Positions 8,488 to 17,318 of a stretch of 64,000 nt of DNA are shown in pieces; the first letter of the stretch is position 1, and each line of letters begins with the position of its first letter. Both the position numbers and the translations under genes were made by a program. The notes below the pieces were generated by a model. The model searched no databases and had not been told where the DNA came from. It saw only the letters and a program-made list of their open reading frames with translations. Source of the stretch: Leptospira fluminis. Its GTDB lineage: Bacteria; Spirochaetota; Leptospiria; Leptospirales; Leptospiraceae. The stretch lies in assembly GCF_004771275.1 (NCBI RefSeq), contig NZ_RQEV01000012.1:429429-493428 (forward strand), in the 5' to 3' direction.

Positions 8488-10527
8488 ATGGCTGAGAATC
8501 TCGCCCAATTGTTCCGTGAGGCTGCGGAAAAATACAAAGACCAACCCGCTTTTTACTCCAAGGACGCCCAGAAAAACTATCATCCGGTCACCTACGGTCA
8601 GTTGTACGATTATGGTTTAAATTTGGCGGAAGCACTTATCGATTTAGGGATCAAATCAAGGGAGCATGTGGGCCTTTTGGCCGATAATCGCTTGGAGTGG
8701 ATTATCGCCGACTACGGGATCATTATGTCCGGTGCTGCGGACGTACCTCGCGGGACAGATATTACGGATTCTGAAATCGTTTATATCATCAGCCATTCCG
8801 AGTCGGAAGTAGTCTTTATCGAAAACGACAAGATGTTGGAAAAGTTCAATCGGAACAAATCCCAGCTTTCGAAAGTGAAGACGATCATTATGATGGATCG
8901 GGAATCCACCGCTCCCGGAATCCTGAAATTGTACGACCTGATCGAAAAAGGAAAACAGCTGCGTGCCGGCGGTTCTCGGAAGGCGGAAGAGCGGGTAGCC
9001 GGCATTCAACCGAACGATCTGTTCACCCTGATTTATACGTCCGGAACCACCGGATTACCGAAAGGGGTTCAGCTCATGCATTCGAATATGATGCATCAGG
9101 TGTTGAACGTGACTCCGATGTTGAAGATCAATGCGGAAGCGAAACTTCTATCGATACTACCGGTATGGCACGTATTCGAAAGAGTAGTCGAATACGTTTG
9201 CATCAGCATAGGGGCGGCCACCTATTATACGAACGTGCGGGACCTGAGACAGGATTTGGCTACGGTAAAACCTACGTTCATGGGATCGGCTCCTCGTCTC
9301 TGGGAAAACATTTACAACGGAATTTATACTCGGATCAACGATCCCGGTCAGACTCCCGCATTGCGTAGAGGGTTGTTCAAAATCGCATATTTCTTTTCCG
9401 ACAAAAAGAATGCGGCAGCGCGTTTTCTTTCCGGCAACGAAGTGGATTATCACGGGCGGAGTTCGATCAAATCCGTATTTTACGGAATACTAATGGTTAT
9501 ACAGTTCCTTTTGACCGGACCGTATACTCTGACCGTCCTGACCGCGATCGCGGCATACTCGTTGGCGCCTACAGAACTGTCTTTCCTAAGTTTGCCGTTA
9601 TATGCGGTTTCCGCGTTGGCTTTGTTCCTGAACAGCGCCACCTTGGATAAGGTAGTTCTATCCAAGATTCGAACCGCTACCGGCGGAAAGCTCAAGGCAT
9701 CCATTTCCGGAGGAGGAGCACTTCCGAGACATGTGGACGAGTTCTTCAATAATATCGGGATTAAGGTTCTGGAAGGATACGGTATGACGGAAACCTCGCC
9801 GGTGTTGTCGGTTCGGACCTTCCAAAAACTGATCATCGGTTCCGTCGGATCCATCGTGCCGAAGACGAATCTGCAGATCCGGAACGACAACAACGAAATA
9901 CTGACCGAGGTGGACGAGAACGGACATATCACCAAAGGAATGTTGGGTCGTAAGGGAGTCGTTTTCGTAAAAGGACCCCAGGTCATGAAAGGGTATTTCA
10001 AGAACGAGGAAGCGACGGCTAAGGCATTGGTCGACGGCTGGATGAATACCGGCGATATGGGCATGATCAATTTTAAAAAGACCCTGACCTTGACGGGCCG
10101 TGCGAAGGACACCGTCGTTCTTATGGGCGGAGAAAATGTGGAGCCGGTTCCTATCGAAAATAAGCTCCAGGAGTCTCCGTATATCAGTCAGTGTATGGTG
10201 ATCGGTCAGGACCAGAAAAATCTGGGGGCCATTATCGTCCCCGACTTCGAAAAATTGCAGGAGTGGGCCAAAGAGAACGGGGTAGAGTTTTCGGATAAGG
10301 AGAAATTCATCGAAAATCCGAAGGTAACGGATTTCTTCCGTAAGGAGATCAAAAACCTGAATAACGCAAAGAACGGTTTTAAATCCTTCGAGCAGGTTAC
10401 CCCCTTCTTTTTGATCACAAAACCGTTTGAAGTAGGCGATGAGTTGAACAACATGTTGAAAATGAAGCGACACGTGATCGCGGAAAAATACGCCGATAAG
10501 ATCAAAAAGGTATACACGGACAAATAG
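8488..10527 (+). CDS. Long-chain acyl-CoA synthetase (AMP-binding) with internal hydrophobic insertion
   Basis: Activates fatty acids to acyl-CoA through an acyl-adenylate; Leptospira live on long-chain fatty acids, so this is a core catabolic step. Motifs: P-loop [11 protein letters not shown] (about residues 184-194), [21 protein letters not shown] and the hinge/C-terminal region [18 protein letters not shown]. Length is 679. Residues about 330-388 hold two or three strongly hydrophobic stretches ([15 protein letters not shown]..., [24 protein letters not shown]) where related enzymes have a shorter, polar linker, so the enzyme may be membrane-integrated. A GGAG-like site precedes the ATG. 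A strong terminator follows. fadD is the usual label but the exact orthology is not established here. Confidence 0.93.
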   Translation: MAENLAQLFREAAEKYKDQPAFYSKDAQKNYHPVTYGQLYDYGLNLAEALIDLGIKSREHVGLLADNRLEWIIADYGIIMSGAADVPRGTDITDSEIVYIISHSESEVVFIENDKMLEKFNRNKSQLSKVKTIIMMDRESTAPGILKLYDLIEKGKQLRAGGSRKAEERVAGIQPNDLFTLIYTSGTTGLPKGVQLMHSNMMHQVLNVTPMLKINAEAKLLSILPVWHVFERVVEYVCISIGAATYYTNVRDLRQDLATVKPTFMGSAPRLWENIYNGIYTRINDPGQTPALRRGLFKIAYFFSDKKNAAARFLSGNEVDYHGRSSIKSVFYGILMVIQFLLTGPYTLTVLTAIAAYSLAPTELSFLSLPLYAVSALALFLNSATLDKVVLSKIRTATGGKLKASISGGGALPRHVDEFFNNIGIKVLEGYGMTETSPVLSVRTFQKLIIGSVGSIVPKTNLQIRNDNNEILTEVDENGHITKGMLGRKGVVFVKGPQVMKGYFKNEEATAKALVDGWMNTGDMGMINFKKTLTLTGRAKDTVVLMGGENVEPVPIENKLQESPYISQCMVIGQDQKNLGAIIVPDFEKLQEWAKENGVEFSDKEKFIENPKVTDFFRKEIKNLNNAKNGFKSFEQVTPFFLITKPFEVGDELNNMLKMKRHVIAEKYADKIKKVYTDK

Positions 10528-10558
10528 TCCTCCCTACTTTACATTTTTGAAAAGATCG

Positions 10559-10590
10559 AAAGCCCGCGTTCATTCGCGGGCTTTTTTTTA
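10559..10590 (+). terminator. Rho-independent terminator after acyl-CoA synthetase gene
   Basis: A perfect hairpin with arms AAAGCCCGCG and CGCGGGCTTT and a 6-base loop (TTCATT) is followed by a T run. It starts 31 bases past the stop codon at 10527 and separates the gene from the next one on the same strand. Confidence 0.9.
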
Positions 10591-10625
10591 CCGTCAACTC
10601 ATGAAAACGTACCGATAGGTTTGGT

Positions 10626-11303
10626 ATGAGTCAGGCACTTACGCGTTCTGCGGTATTCGAGCCCTACGGTCATTCCGACGTTTATGCTCTAGATAACCTG
10701 TATTTCTCCGCTTTCAAACATCCGGAGGTCTGGGATTTCTCCCGTATACGGGAACTCTCCGTTTTGAATTTGGCATTTTTGGCGGCTCGGGGCGCACTCG
10801 CAGCCTCATTAGGCAAAGAGATCCGAGTCCAAGGGCTTACCTCCGGATTTAAAAAGGGGTTTTGCAGAATCGAAGGGAAAGAGGAACTTGCCGGAATCGA
10901 TTTCGATATTTTTCTTCCGACGATTTTGGGAGGAACTCCTTCTCTCGTCTTCTCGAGGATCGAAGGCCCTGCGGATTCCGTTTCGGTATTTCCGGGTATG
11001 GCGGGAAAAGGTTTTCAGTTGGTCGGTAACTGGAAAGAACGAAATTATAGAATTCTGTTTCTTACCGGAGAGGAGCTGGAAAGGGACTTGCCGGGATTGC
11101 TCGAGTGGGTCAATGAAATCTCGTCCGCTTCCGACCTACGGGGTAGCTTTTATTGCCGCACGGAAAAACAATCCTATCTCCAGTTCTTAAAGGGAAAGGA
11201 AGAGACTTGCGCCATTTTCTTGCAGGAAAAGGAAAGAAGCCATTTCCCCTTTTTGTTCCTTGCTATGGAATACGTTCAGGAAACGGAGGAAAAGACGAAC
11301 TAG
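10626..11303 (+). CDS. Hypothetical protein, 225 aa
   Basis: No family recognised. No signal peptide or membrane span is seen. The N-terminal third is Ala/Leu rich and looks helical (VLNLAFLAARGALAASLGKE). The centre alternates strands and turns (FDIFLPTILGGTPSLVFSRI), and the C-terminal part is acidic and charged. The order helix, then beta-rich centre with a Gly-Gly turn, loosely recalls small single-domain signalling proteins, but no motif supports a function. It begins with ATG just after the terminator at 10559-10590 and so should have its own promoter. It is convergent with the PTS enzyme I gene 22 bases away. Confidence 0.6.
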   Translation: MSQALTRSAVFEPYGHSDVYALDNLYFSAFKHPEVWDFSRIRELSVLNLAFLAARGALAASLGKEIRVQGLTSGFKKGFCRIEGKEELAGIDFDIFLPTILGGTPSLVFSRIEGPADSVSVFPGMAGKGFQLVGNWKERNYRILFLTGEELERDLPGLLEWVNEISSASDLRGSFYCRTEKQSYLQFLKGKEETCAIFLQEKERSHFPFLFLAMEYVQETEEKTN

Positions 11304-11325
11304 AACGGAAAAATAAGGTACGATC

Positions 11326-13065
11326 CTATTCGAGATGCTTGCTAAATAAGAAGGCCTCGATCGCTTCGTAGTCCTCTAATTCGGATAGTTCCATCACTTT
11401 TCTAAGCAAAAAGTCCGCTTGCTTGAGGCTAACGGAAGCCAGAATATTCCGGATGGCTCCGACGAAGGGAAGAGAGACGGACATCTCCCGAAATCCCAAT
11501 CCGATTAATAGAATCGTAAAATTAGTATCCGAGGCGATTTCGCCGCAGATGCTCAGGGGTTTTTCATATTTCCAAGCCGTGCTTACGATTTGGTGTAAGG
11601 CTCGTAAGAAGGAGATATGAAACGGATTGTAAAGGCCGGATACGTTCACGTTATTCCTATCCACGGCCATCAGATACTGGAGTAGATCGTTCGTTCCGAC
11701 CGAAAAAAAATCGACTTCCTTGGCTAGAACGTCCATAGAGGCCACAGCGGAAGGGGTTTCCACCATGATTCCGATCTTGATTTTCCGATTGAACTTCTCC
11801 CTTTTAGCGTTCAATTCCCTTTTGCATTCTTCCAACAATTCCTTTGTTTTTTTGATTTCCGAAAGGTTGGTGACCATGGGAAGTAGAATGCTTAGGTTCC
11901 CGAAAGAGGACGCCCTTAAAATCGCGGTGAGTTGTTCCTTAAACCAATCCGGGTTCTGCAGACTGTATCGGATTCCCCGGTTTCCTAAAAAAGGGTTCTC
12001 TTCGATTTCTCCCGTCGAGAATTTATCCGCGCCGATATCGAAGGTACGGATGTATACGGGGTTCGGATCCAAGCCTTCGGTAATTCGTTTGTAGGCTTGG
12101 AACTGTTCTTCTCCGGATACGTTGCTGTCCTGGTATTTCAGGAATAGGGACTCCGACCGGAACAGTCCCACTCCGTCCACTTCCATTTTTCTGGCCTGTT
12201 CCCAATCCGCGTCGGATTCCAGATTGCATTTTAGGCGAATCCTGACTCCGTCCTTGGTGATCGATTTTCTTTTCTTTTGGGATTTGTCCTCCAATTGGAT
12301 GGGGGAGGAGGCTCCGTAATACTTCACTTCCTCTATCGTCGGAGAGCGGACCATAAGCCCGTTCTCTCCGTCCAGAAAGACGTACTCGTTATCCTTTACG
12401 TTTCCGTAAAATTGTTTCAGCCCGACAATGGTGGGAATCCCGTAGTTGCGTGCCAGGATGGCCATGTGTCCCGTTTTTCCGCCGAGATCCGTTGCGATCC
12501 CGCGTATCCTGGCCTTATTCATAAGAATCATTTGGGAAGGTGTGAGTTCTCTCGCCACAAGGATCACGTCTTCCGAAAGTTCTGCGAGGAAGGAAACCTC
12601 CTCTTTTTTATCCAGTAGGTTTTCCAGAATGCGGTTCGAAATATCCTTTAAATGATCGACTCTTTCCCGAAAAAAGGGATTCTCCATCCTGCTGAATTTT
12701 TCGGACCATTCGCGCAGGGAATTTTCCACTGCAAGAAAGGCGTTCTCACTGTGATTTTGAATTCGGTCCCGAAAGGAATTCGATAGAGTAGGGTCGTCCA
12801 TCAGGACCACCTGAGTTTCGAGGATCTCCTTAAGTTCCTTATCTTCCGATTTTTCCCGAAGTTTATTTACGATTTCCTTAAGTTCTTTGCGGGACGCCGA
12901 AACCGCTCTTTCCAGACGGGATAGTTCCTTTTCTACCTCGGATTCGTGAACGTACGCGCCGTGTGCGAGATGTCTTTTTTTCGTTCCGATCTTTACGCAG
13001 CGACCGTAAAAGCGCCCCGGAAAAGCGATGATCCCTGGAAAAGTCGTTCGTCTGCTGCCGTTCAT
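11326..13065 (-). CDS. ptsI: PTS enzyme I (phosphoenolpyruvate-protein phosphotransferase)
   Basis: Transfers phosphate from phosphoenolpyruvate to HPr. Domains in order: an N-terminal segment FPGIIAFPGRFYGR resembling the PGIAIG start of the family; an HPr-binding helical domain; the phosphohistidine domain with LGGKTGHMAILAR, where His200 is the expected active residue; and the PEP-binding TIM barrel with FRSESLFL, VYIRTFDIGADK, GNRGIRYSL, GIMVETPSAV, FSVGTNDLLQY and CGEIASD. Length 579 is normal. Leptospira are not known for sugar PTS uptake, so a regulatory phosphorelay (HPr, PtsN-type IIA) is more likely. HPr is not adjacent. It lies 144 bases downstream of lpxC on the same strand, so cotranscription is possible. 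Confidence 0.93.
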   Translation of the reverse strand: MNGSRRTTFPGIIAFPGRFYGRCVKIGTKKRHLAHGAYVHESEVEKELSRLERAVSASRKELKEIVNKLREKSEDKELKEILETQVVLMDDPTLSNSFRDRIQNHSENAFLAVENSLREWSEKFSRMENPFFRERVDHLKDISNRILENLLDKKEEVSFLAELSEDVILVARELTPSQMILMNKARIRGIATDLGGKTGHMAILARNYGIPTIVGLKQFYGNVKDNEYVFLDGENGLMVRSPTIEEVKYYGASSPIQLEDKSQKKRKSITKDGVRIRLKCNLESDADWEQARKMEVDGVGLFRSESLFLKYQDSNVSGEEQFQAYKRITEGLDPNPVYIRTFDIGADKFSTGEIEENPFLGNRGIRYSLQNPDWFKEQLTAILRASSFGNLSILLPMVTNLSEIKKTKELLEECKRELNAKREKFNRKIKIGIMVETPSAVASMDVLAKEVDFFSVGTNDLLQYLMAVDRNNVNVSGLYNPFHISFLRALHQIVSTAWKYEKPLSICGEIASDTNFTILLIGLGFREMSVSLPFVGAIRNILASVSLKQADFLLRKVMELSELEDYEAIEAFLFSKHLE

Positions 13066-13209
13066 GGAGGATAATTTCCGCGAAGGTTAGGAATACCTGC
13101 GGTTTCCGGATCCGACAAGCTTTTTTAACGGAGACAAACCGACCGCGGACGGACCTCTTTCAATTCCGAGAAAGGATCCTGCGATCGGCGCCTGATCGAA
13201 AAGGAGAGA

Positions 13210-14115
13210 TTAAACCGCTGCGGCCTTTCTCTTGAAGAGGGGAATACGACGGCTTTTGTATTTGCCCAATTCGTTTCCTGTTTCGGAGCTCATGACCAGT
13301 TTTGCCATGGAAACATCCAGGGCATGGCCTGCCTTGGAGGCTAAATAATGTCCGATAATCGGTCTTCCGGCTATAGACAGATCTCCGACCAAATCTAGAA
13401 TCTTATGCCGAACGCACTCGTTCTCGTATCTGAGAGATTCATTGAGATATCCGTCTTGGGTCAGGACGATCGCGTTGTCCAGAGAGCCGCCCATTGCCAA
13501 TCCTTTGGCCTGCAAAGCCTCCACATCCTTCAAAAAACCGAAGGTGCGAGCCGGCAGGATTTCCTTCTTGAGTATCTCGCGGTCCAGCCGAATCGTTATA
13601 TTCTGTCCTTTGAGAAGAGGGTGGGGGAAATCTATCGTGTAGGTTACTTTCCATTCGTCGCTGGGAAGAATGACCAGGTATTTGTCACCGTCCACGACCC
13701 ACATGGGGTTTTTCACATAAATCGGTTCTTGCATTTCTTCGAATTCCGTATACCCGGCTGCTTCGAAAGCCTCCAAAAACGGAAGGGAAGAACCGTCCAT
13801 GATCGGTACTTCCACGGAGTCGATTTCCAGAATCATGTCCGTGATTCCTAGGGAAAAGACTGCCGCCATCAGGTGTTCCACCGTTTGGACCCTGTACTGC
13901 CCGTCCCCTAGGGTGGTGGCATTACTTGTGTCGACCACGTTGCTGAGTTCTACGGGAATCGACGCCTTATCTTCCCCTTTTCTATATTCGAAAATAATTC
14001 CCGTTCCGACCGGGGCAGGGTGAGCGATAAGATTCACTTCTTTTCCGGAGTGCAGCCCGATCCCTTTAATTCTAACTGTTTCTTTGAGAGTTTTTCTATG
14101 TTCCGTGAAATTCAT
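13210..14115 (-). CDS. lpxC: UDP-3-O-acyl-N-acetylglucosamine deacetylase
   Basis: Catalyses the first committed, zinc-dependent step of lipid A synthesis in the cytoplasm. Zinc ligands are visible: His81 in QTVEHLMAA, then His237 and Asp241 in RHKILDLVGD. The general acid His264 is in ASKAGH. The start TLKETVRIKGIGLHSGK is the classic LpxC N-terminus, and MDGSSLPF is also conserved. Length 301 is normal. A 371-base region with no gene lies upstream. Confidence 0.97.
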   Translation of the reverse strand: MNFTEHRKTLKETVRIKGIGLHSGKEVNLIAHPAPVGTGIIFEYRKGEDKASIPVELSNVVDTSNATTLGDGQYRVQTVEHLMAAVFSLGITDMILEIDSVEVPIMDGSSLPFLEAFEAAGYTEFEEMQEPIYVKNPMWVVDGDKYLVILPSDEWKVTYTIDFPHPLLKGQNITIRLDREILKKEILPARTFGFLKDVEALQAKGLAMGGSLDNAIVLTQDGYLNESLRYENECVRHKILDLVGDLSIAGRPIIGHYLASKAGHALDVSMAKLVMSSETGNELGKYKSRRIPLFKRKAAAV

Positions 14116-14486
14116 CGGTTCCTATCCAAGAGAGTCACTTCGCTTCCTTGCACGCAGATTGTTTTCCGAGCCGTTCCCCAAGGTGGGAAAATAGCCCTTT
14201 CGTACTATTAAAGCAACTTCCATGCCAATGAGGTTTAAAAACGGCTTCCTGAAAGAGACTATAACCTGGGTTTAAGTATAAAGGAGACATAATTCGCAAG
14301 AAATTTCCGCCGCTCTGTCTCTTTTCTGCAACAGTGTTGTTTTAGAGAGACAGAATTCAGGATTCGGAAGTTTCCCTTCGTTGAACGGTTTCTAAGCCTA
14401 TTTTTCGAAGCCTATGCTTTCTGGAATCCTGTTTTTGATACTTGGTCGGGCGAAACCCGCTTCGGAAATTCGAGCTTCTCCGGCCT
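14116..14486. promoter_or_regulatory. Gene-free region between the SDR gene and lpxC
   Basis: This 371-base stretch upstream of lpxC (minus strand) has no credible ORF or RNA gene. It holds a 9-base perfect inverted repeat, TCTGTCTCT at 14314-14322 and AGAGACAGA at 14346-14354, around a loop containing the smaller dyad CAAC/GTTG. On the minus strand, TATACT- and TATAGT-like hexamers occur near 14250-14280 without convincing -35 partners. It probably carries the lpxC promoter and an untranslated leader; the exact site is not resolved. Confidence 0.35.
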
Positions 14487-15146
14487 TTACCAGGGGATTT
14501 CTTCTCCCGTTTGGTGTAAGAACTTACCGCTGGTAAAAAGGGTGCAATTCTCGATCTGGCGGAATAGACCTTCTGCGGCTTCCCTAGGAGGGATTCCCTG
14601 ATTTCCGGTCATTCCTGTCGCTACCATTCCGGGGTGAAGAATGGCTATGGGGATGTTTCTGGCTTTCAGGTCCCTCGCCAAGGAGACCGCTCCCGCGTTC
14701 AGTGCCGCTTTGGACATCCTATAACCGTAATATCCGCCGGAAGAATTGTCTCCAATCGAACCCATTCTGCTCGTGATAAAAGCGATCTTTCCGCCGTCCT
14801 TGATCTTGCTTAAAAGGGTATGAGTGAGTCGGATCGGGGCCAGGGAATTGATTAAGAATTGGGTTTCCAGTTCCTGAAAATCGATGCTTTCCAGATTGTC
14901 CGGGATTAAGATACCGGCGTTATTGATCAGAAGGTCCAGAGAAGAGCCGGAGATTTCGTTCGCTAAGGAGTCGAAACTCCTCCAATCCCCCAGATCCAAC
15001 CCCTCGAAAATTCTAACCTTTAATCGACGTAGGGGTTCCGAGGCTTTTCTACAGGCTGCGAGAACTTCATAGCCGTTCTCGGAATAAATTCTAGCGAGCT
15101 CGAATCCGATTCCTCGGTTGGCTCCGGTGATTAAGACGTATTTCAT
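14487..15146 (-). CDS. Short-chain dehydrogenase/reductase (SDR)
   Basis: NAD(P)H-dependent oxidoreductase of unknown substrate. From the ATG at 15146 the protein starts KYVLITGANRGIGFELA, with the TGxxxGIG Rossmann motif at the very N-terminus. Later come NNAGIL, then TSRMGSIGDNSSGGYYGYRMSKAALN, giving the Ser, Tyr and Lys of the YxxxK catalytic set, and HPGMVATGM. Length 219 is a little short but complete. An upstream extension to 15188 is possible but would add a tail before the Rossmann strand. The small size and SSGGYYGYRMSK sequence suggest the C-factor/CsgA-like group, as inference. It is divergent from the AIM24 cluster. Confidence 0.88.
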   Translation of the reverse strand: MKYVLITGANRGIGFELARIYSENGYEVLAACRKASEPLRRLKVRIFEGLDLGDWRSFDSLANEISGSSLDLLINNAGILIPDNLESIDFQELETQFLINSLAPIRLTHTLLSKIKDGGKIAFITSRMGSIGDNSSGGYYGYRMSKAALNAGAVSLARDLKARNIPIAILHPGMVATGMTGNQGIPPREAAEGLFRQIENCTLFTSGKFLHQTGEEIPW

Positions 15147-15248
15147 ACAAAGAAAATCCGTTTTTTTAGGCTGAATCGAATCGGTCAATAGGCTGGAAGG
15201 TCGGAATCCGGTTGACGAGTAAGGAAATTAATTTCTAATTACCGCGAT

Positions 15249-15914
15249 ATGCAGTACCAGATTAGCCACAAACCGTCCTTCTCCCTATTGAAATTGAGAC
15301 TTGGGCCGGGTCAATCCATTAAATCGGAAGCGGGCGCCATGGTTTATATGAGCTCCGGCATGGGAATCGAAACCAAAATGGGGAGCGGATTCCTGTCCGC
15401 TCTATCCAGAAAATTCCTAGGTGGAGAATCCTTCTTTTTTAATACGTATACGGCTCCTGCAAGCGGCGGAGAAATCGGACTGGCTCCCGAGTTACCCGGA
15501 GATATCGTAGAGATAGATCTGAGCGGAAAAAACATTTTCGTGGAAGCCGGAGCTTATCTCGCTTCCGATGAAGGAATCCAGGTCGTATCGAAATTCGGAG
15601 GACTGCGCTCTCTTTTCGGCGGGGAAGGACTTTTCCTGCTGGAATTGTCCGGAAGCGGCAAGGCGTTTTTAAGCGCTTACGGTTCCATTTTTCCGATCTC
15701 CGTGAACGGGGCTTATACGGTGGATACGGGGCATATCGTAGCTTTCGATAACTCTTTGCAATTTACCGTAGGAAAGGCGGGTGGAAGTTGGAAGTCCACG
15801 TTCTTTAGCGGAGAAGGTCTGGTCGCAAATTTTTCGGGAACGGGAACGATTTGGATCCAGAGCAGAGTTCCTTCGGGTTTCATCAGTTGGTTGACCCGCC
15901 TACTTCCCGTATGA
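15249..15914 (+). CDS. AIM24/TIGR00266-family protein, first of three tandem copies
   Basis: Single-domain protein made of beta-strand repeats in the AIM24 fold, related to the mitochondrial biogenesis protein AIM24 and bacterial YdjI/TIGR00266 proteins, whose biochemical role is poorly known. Shared marks are SIKSEAGAMVYMSSGM near the start, GGESFFFNTYTA, LAPELPGDIVEIDL, YTVDTGHIVAFD and FSGEGLVANFSGTGTIWIQSR at the end. No signal peptide. Length 221. ATG start with no strong Shine-Dalgarno. It opens a three-gene cluster whose members align end to end; spacing to the next copy is 26 bases, so one transcript is likely. Confidence 0.85.
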   Translation: MQYQISHKPSFSLLKLRLGPGQSIKSEAGAMVYMSSGMGIETKMGSGFLSALSRKFLGGESFFFNTYTAPASGGEIGLAPELPGDIVEIDLSGKNIFVEAGAYLASDEGIQVVSKFGGLRSLFGGEGLFLLELSGSGKAFLSAYGSIFPISVNGAYTVDTGHIVAFDNSLQFTVGKAGGSWKSTFFSGEGLVANFSGTGTIWIQSRVPSGFISWLTRLLPV

Positions 15915-15940
15915 TCCGAATCCATTGACTAGGTAGCATT

Positions 15941-16612
15941 ATGAAAATCGATATCTTATACAAACCGTCCTATAGCGTGGCAAAAATCAATTTGGATTCC
16001 GGAGAATCCATCAAGGCGGAAGCCGGCGCAATGATGAGCATGAGTTCCCATTTGGGAATAGAGACCCACAAGGCCCAGAAAGGAGGATTTCTGAAATCCT
16101 TAAAGGCGGCCTTTTTAGGGGGAGAATCCTTTTGGATGAACACTTTTTCGGCGGCCCAACCGGGAGAATTACTGTTGGCGCCTACTCTTCCGGGTGATAT
16201 TGAAAAATTGGATTTGAACGGGACCATATACGTGCAGTCCAGTTCCTTTTTGGCTTCTTCTCCTGCCATCGAAATGGATACGAAGTTCCAGGGAATGAAA
16301 GGGTTCTTTAGCGGAGAATCCCTGTTTTTCCTGAAACTTTCCGGCGTCGGAACCTTGCTGATCGGCAGTTACGGAGGAATCGAGGCCCTTGATGTGGACG
16401 GGGAGTTTATCGTAGACACGGGGCATATAGTCGCTTTCCAGGAAGGTCTAGATTACAAAATTACGAAATTCGGCGGTTGGAAATCCTTCTTTTTCGGCGG
16501 GGAAGGACTTGTGGCGAAATTCAGCGGAAAGGGAAGACTCTGGATCCAAACCAGAAATGTGCCCACACTCGGGGCTTGGTTCCGGTCGGAACTTCCCCCT
16601 AAGAAAAGATAA
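15941..16612 (+). CDS. AIM24/TIGR00266-family protein, second tandem copy
   Basis: Same domain and length (223 aa) as its neighbours. Landmarks are SIKAEAGAMMSMSSHLG, GGESFWMNTFSAAQPGE, LAPTLPGDIEKLDL, FIVDTGHIVAFQ and FGGEGLVAKFSGKGRLWIQTR. It differs from copy one mainly in loops and by having KAQKGGFLKSLKAAFLG in place of GSGFLSALSRKFLG. The copies are diverged enough to be old paralogues rather than a recent duplication. The start ATG at 15941 follows AGGTAGCATT. The third copy begins 15 bases after the stop. Confidence 0.85.
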   Translation: MKIDILYKPSYSVAKINLDSGESIKAEAGAMMSMSSHLGIETHKAQKGGFLKSLKAAFLGGESFWMNTFSAAQPGELLLAPTLPGDIEKLDLNGTIYVQSSSFLASSPAIEMDTKFQGMKGFFSGESLFFLKLSGVGTLLIGSYGGIEALDVDGEFIVDTGHIVAFQEGLDYKITKFGGWKSFFFGGEGLVAKFSGKGRLWIQTRNVPTLGAWFRSELPPKKR

Positions 16613-16626
16613 GGACGGACTCTCGG

Positions 16627-17316
16627 ATGAAATACGAAATACTTGCAAAACCGGATTTTCCCGTGCTGAAGGTTTCTCTGGAAAACGGAGAATCCATACG
16701 CGCGGAATCGGGCGCCATGGTAGCAATGGCACCTAACGTTAAAATGGAAACGAAAGCGGAGGGCGGAATTTTTGCTTCGGCAAAAAGGGCTCTGCTCAGC
16801 GGAGAATCGTTTTTTCAAAACACCTTTTCCGCGGAAGGAAACGGCGGAGATCTGTACCTTACCTCCGAAACCCAAGGCGATTTGGAACATCGTTCCCTAA
16901 ACAACGAAGAATTGATATTGAGTAGAGGCGCGTACGTAGCAGGTTCGACCGGCTTGGTGATAGACAGCAAGTGGGGAGGATTCAAAGGATTTTTTTCCGG
17001 AGAAGGTCTGTTTTTCTTAAAAGTGGGCGGAACCGGAGACCTATTTTTTTCCAGCTTTGGGGCGATTCATACCGTCGATGTGGACGGGACGTATATCGTG
17101 GATACCGGCCATATCGTGGGTTTCGAGACCACTTTGGATTACCATATAGACAGGATCGGAGGGTTGAAATCCCTGTTTCTGTCCGGAGAAGGGTTGGTCG
17201 CCAAGTTTTCCGGTAAAGGGAAACTTTATGTGCAATCCCGAAACCAAAATTCCTTTGCGGCCTGGGCCGACGGATGGAGACGAGTGGAAAAATCCTCGTC
17301 CTCCGGCGGGGATTAA
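16627..17316 (+). CDS. AIM24/TIGR00266-family protein, third tandem copy
   Basis: Family marks: SIRAESGAMVAMAPNVKME, SGESFFQNTFSAEG, LTSETQGDLEHRSL, YIVDTGHIVGFE and SGEGLVAKFSGKGKLYVQSR. Length 229, with a longer charged C-terminal tail (RRVEKSSSSGGD). AAGGAC precedes the ATG. This copy is the most divergent in the middle: LAPxLPGD has become LTSETQGD, which may mean a changed partner or ligand. Its stop is only a few bases from the stop of the convergent radical SAM gene, with no clear terminator between. Confidence 0.85.
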   Translation: MKYEILAKPDFPVLKVSLENGESIRAESGAMVAMAPNVKMETKAEGGIFASAKRALLSGESFFQNTFSAEGNGGDLYLTSETQGDLEHRSLNNEELILSRGAYVAGSTGLVIDSKWGGFKGFFSGEGLFFLKVGGTGDLFFSSFGAIHTVDVDGTYIVDTGHIVGFETTLDYHIDRIGGLKSLFLSGEGLVAKFSGKGKLYVQSRNQNSFAAWADGWRRVEKSSSSGGD

Positions 17317-17318
17317 AA

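Noticed and set aside
9658..10473. Minus-strand ORF of 271 codons inside the acyl-CoA synthetase gene
   Set aside because: Long only because of codon bias on the other strand; the plus-strand gene explains the region fully.
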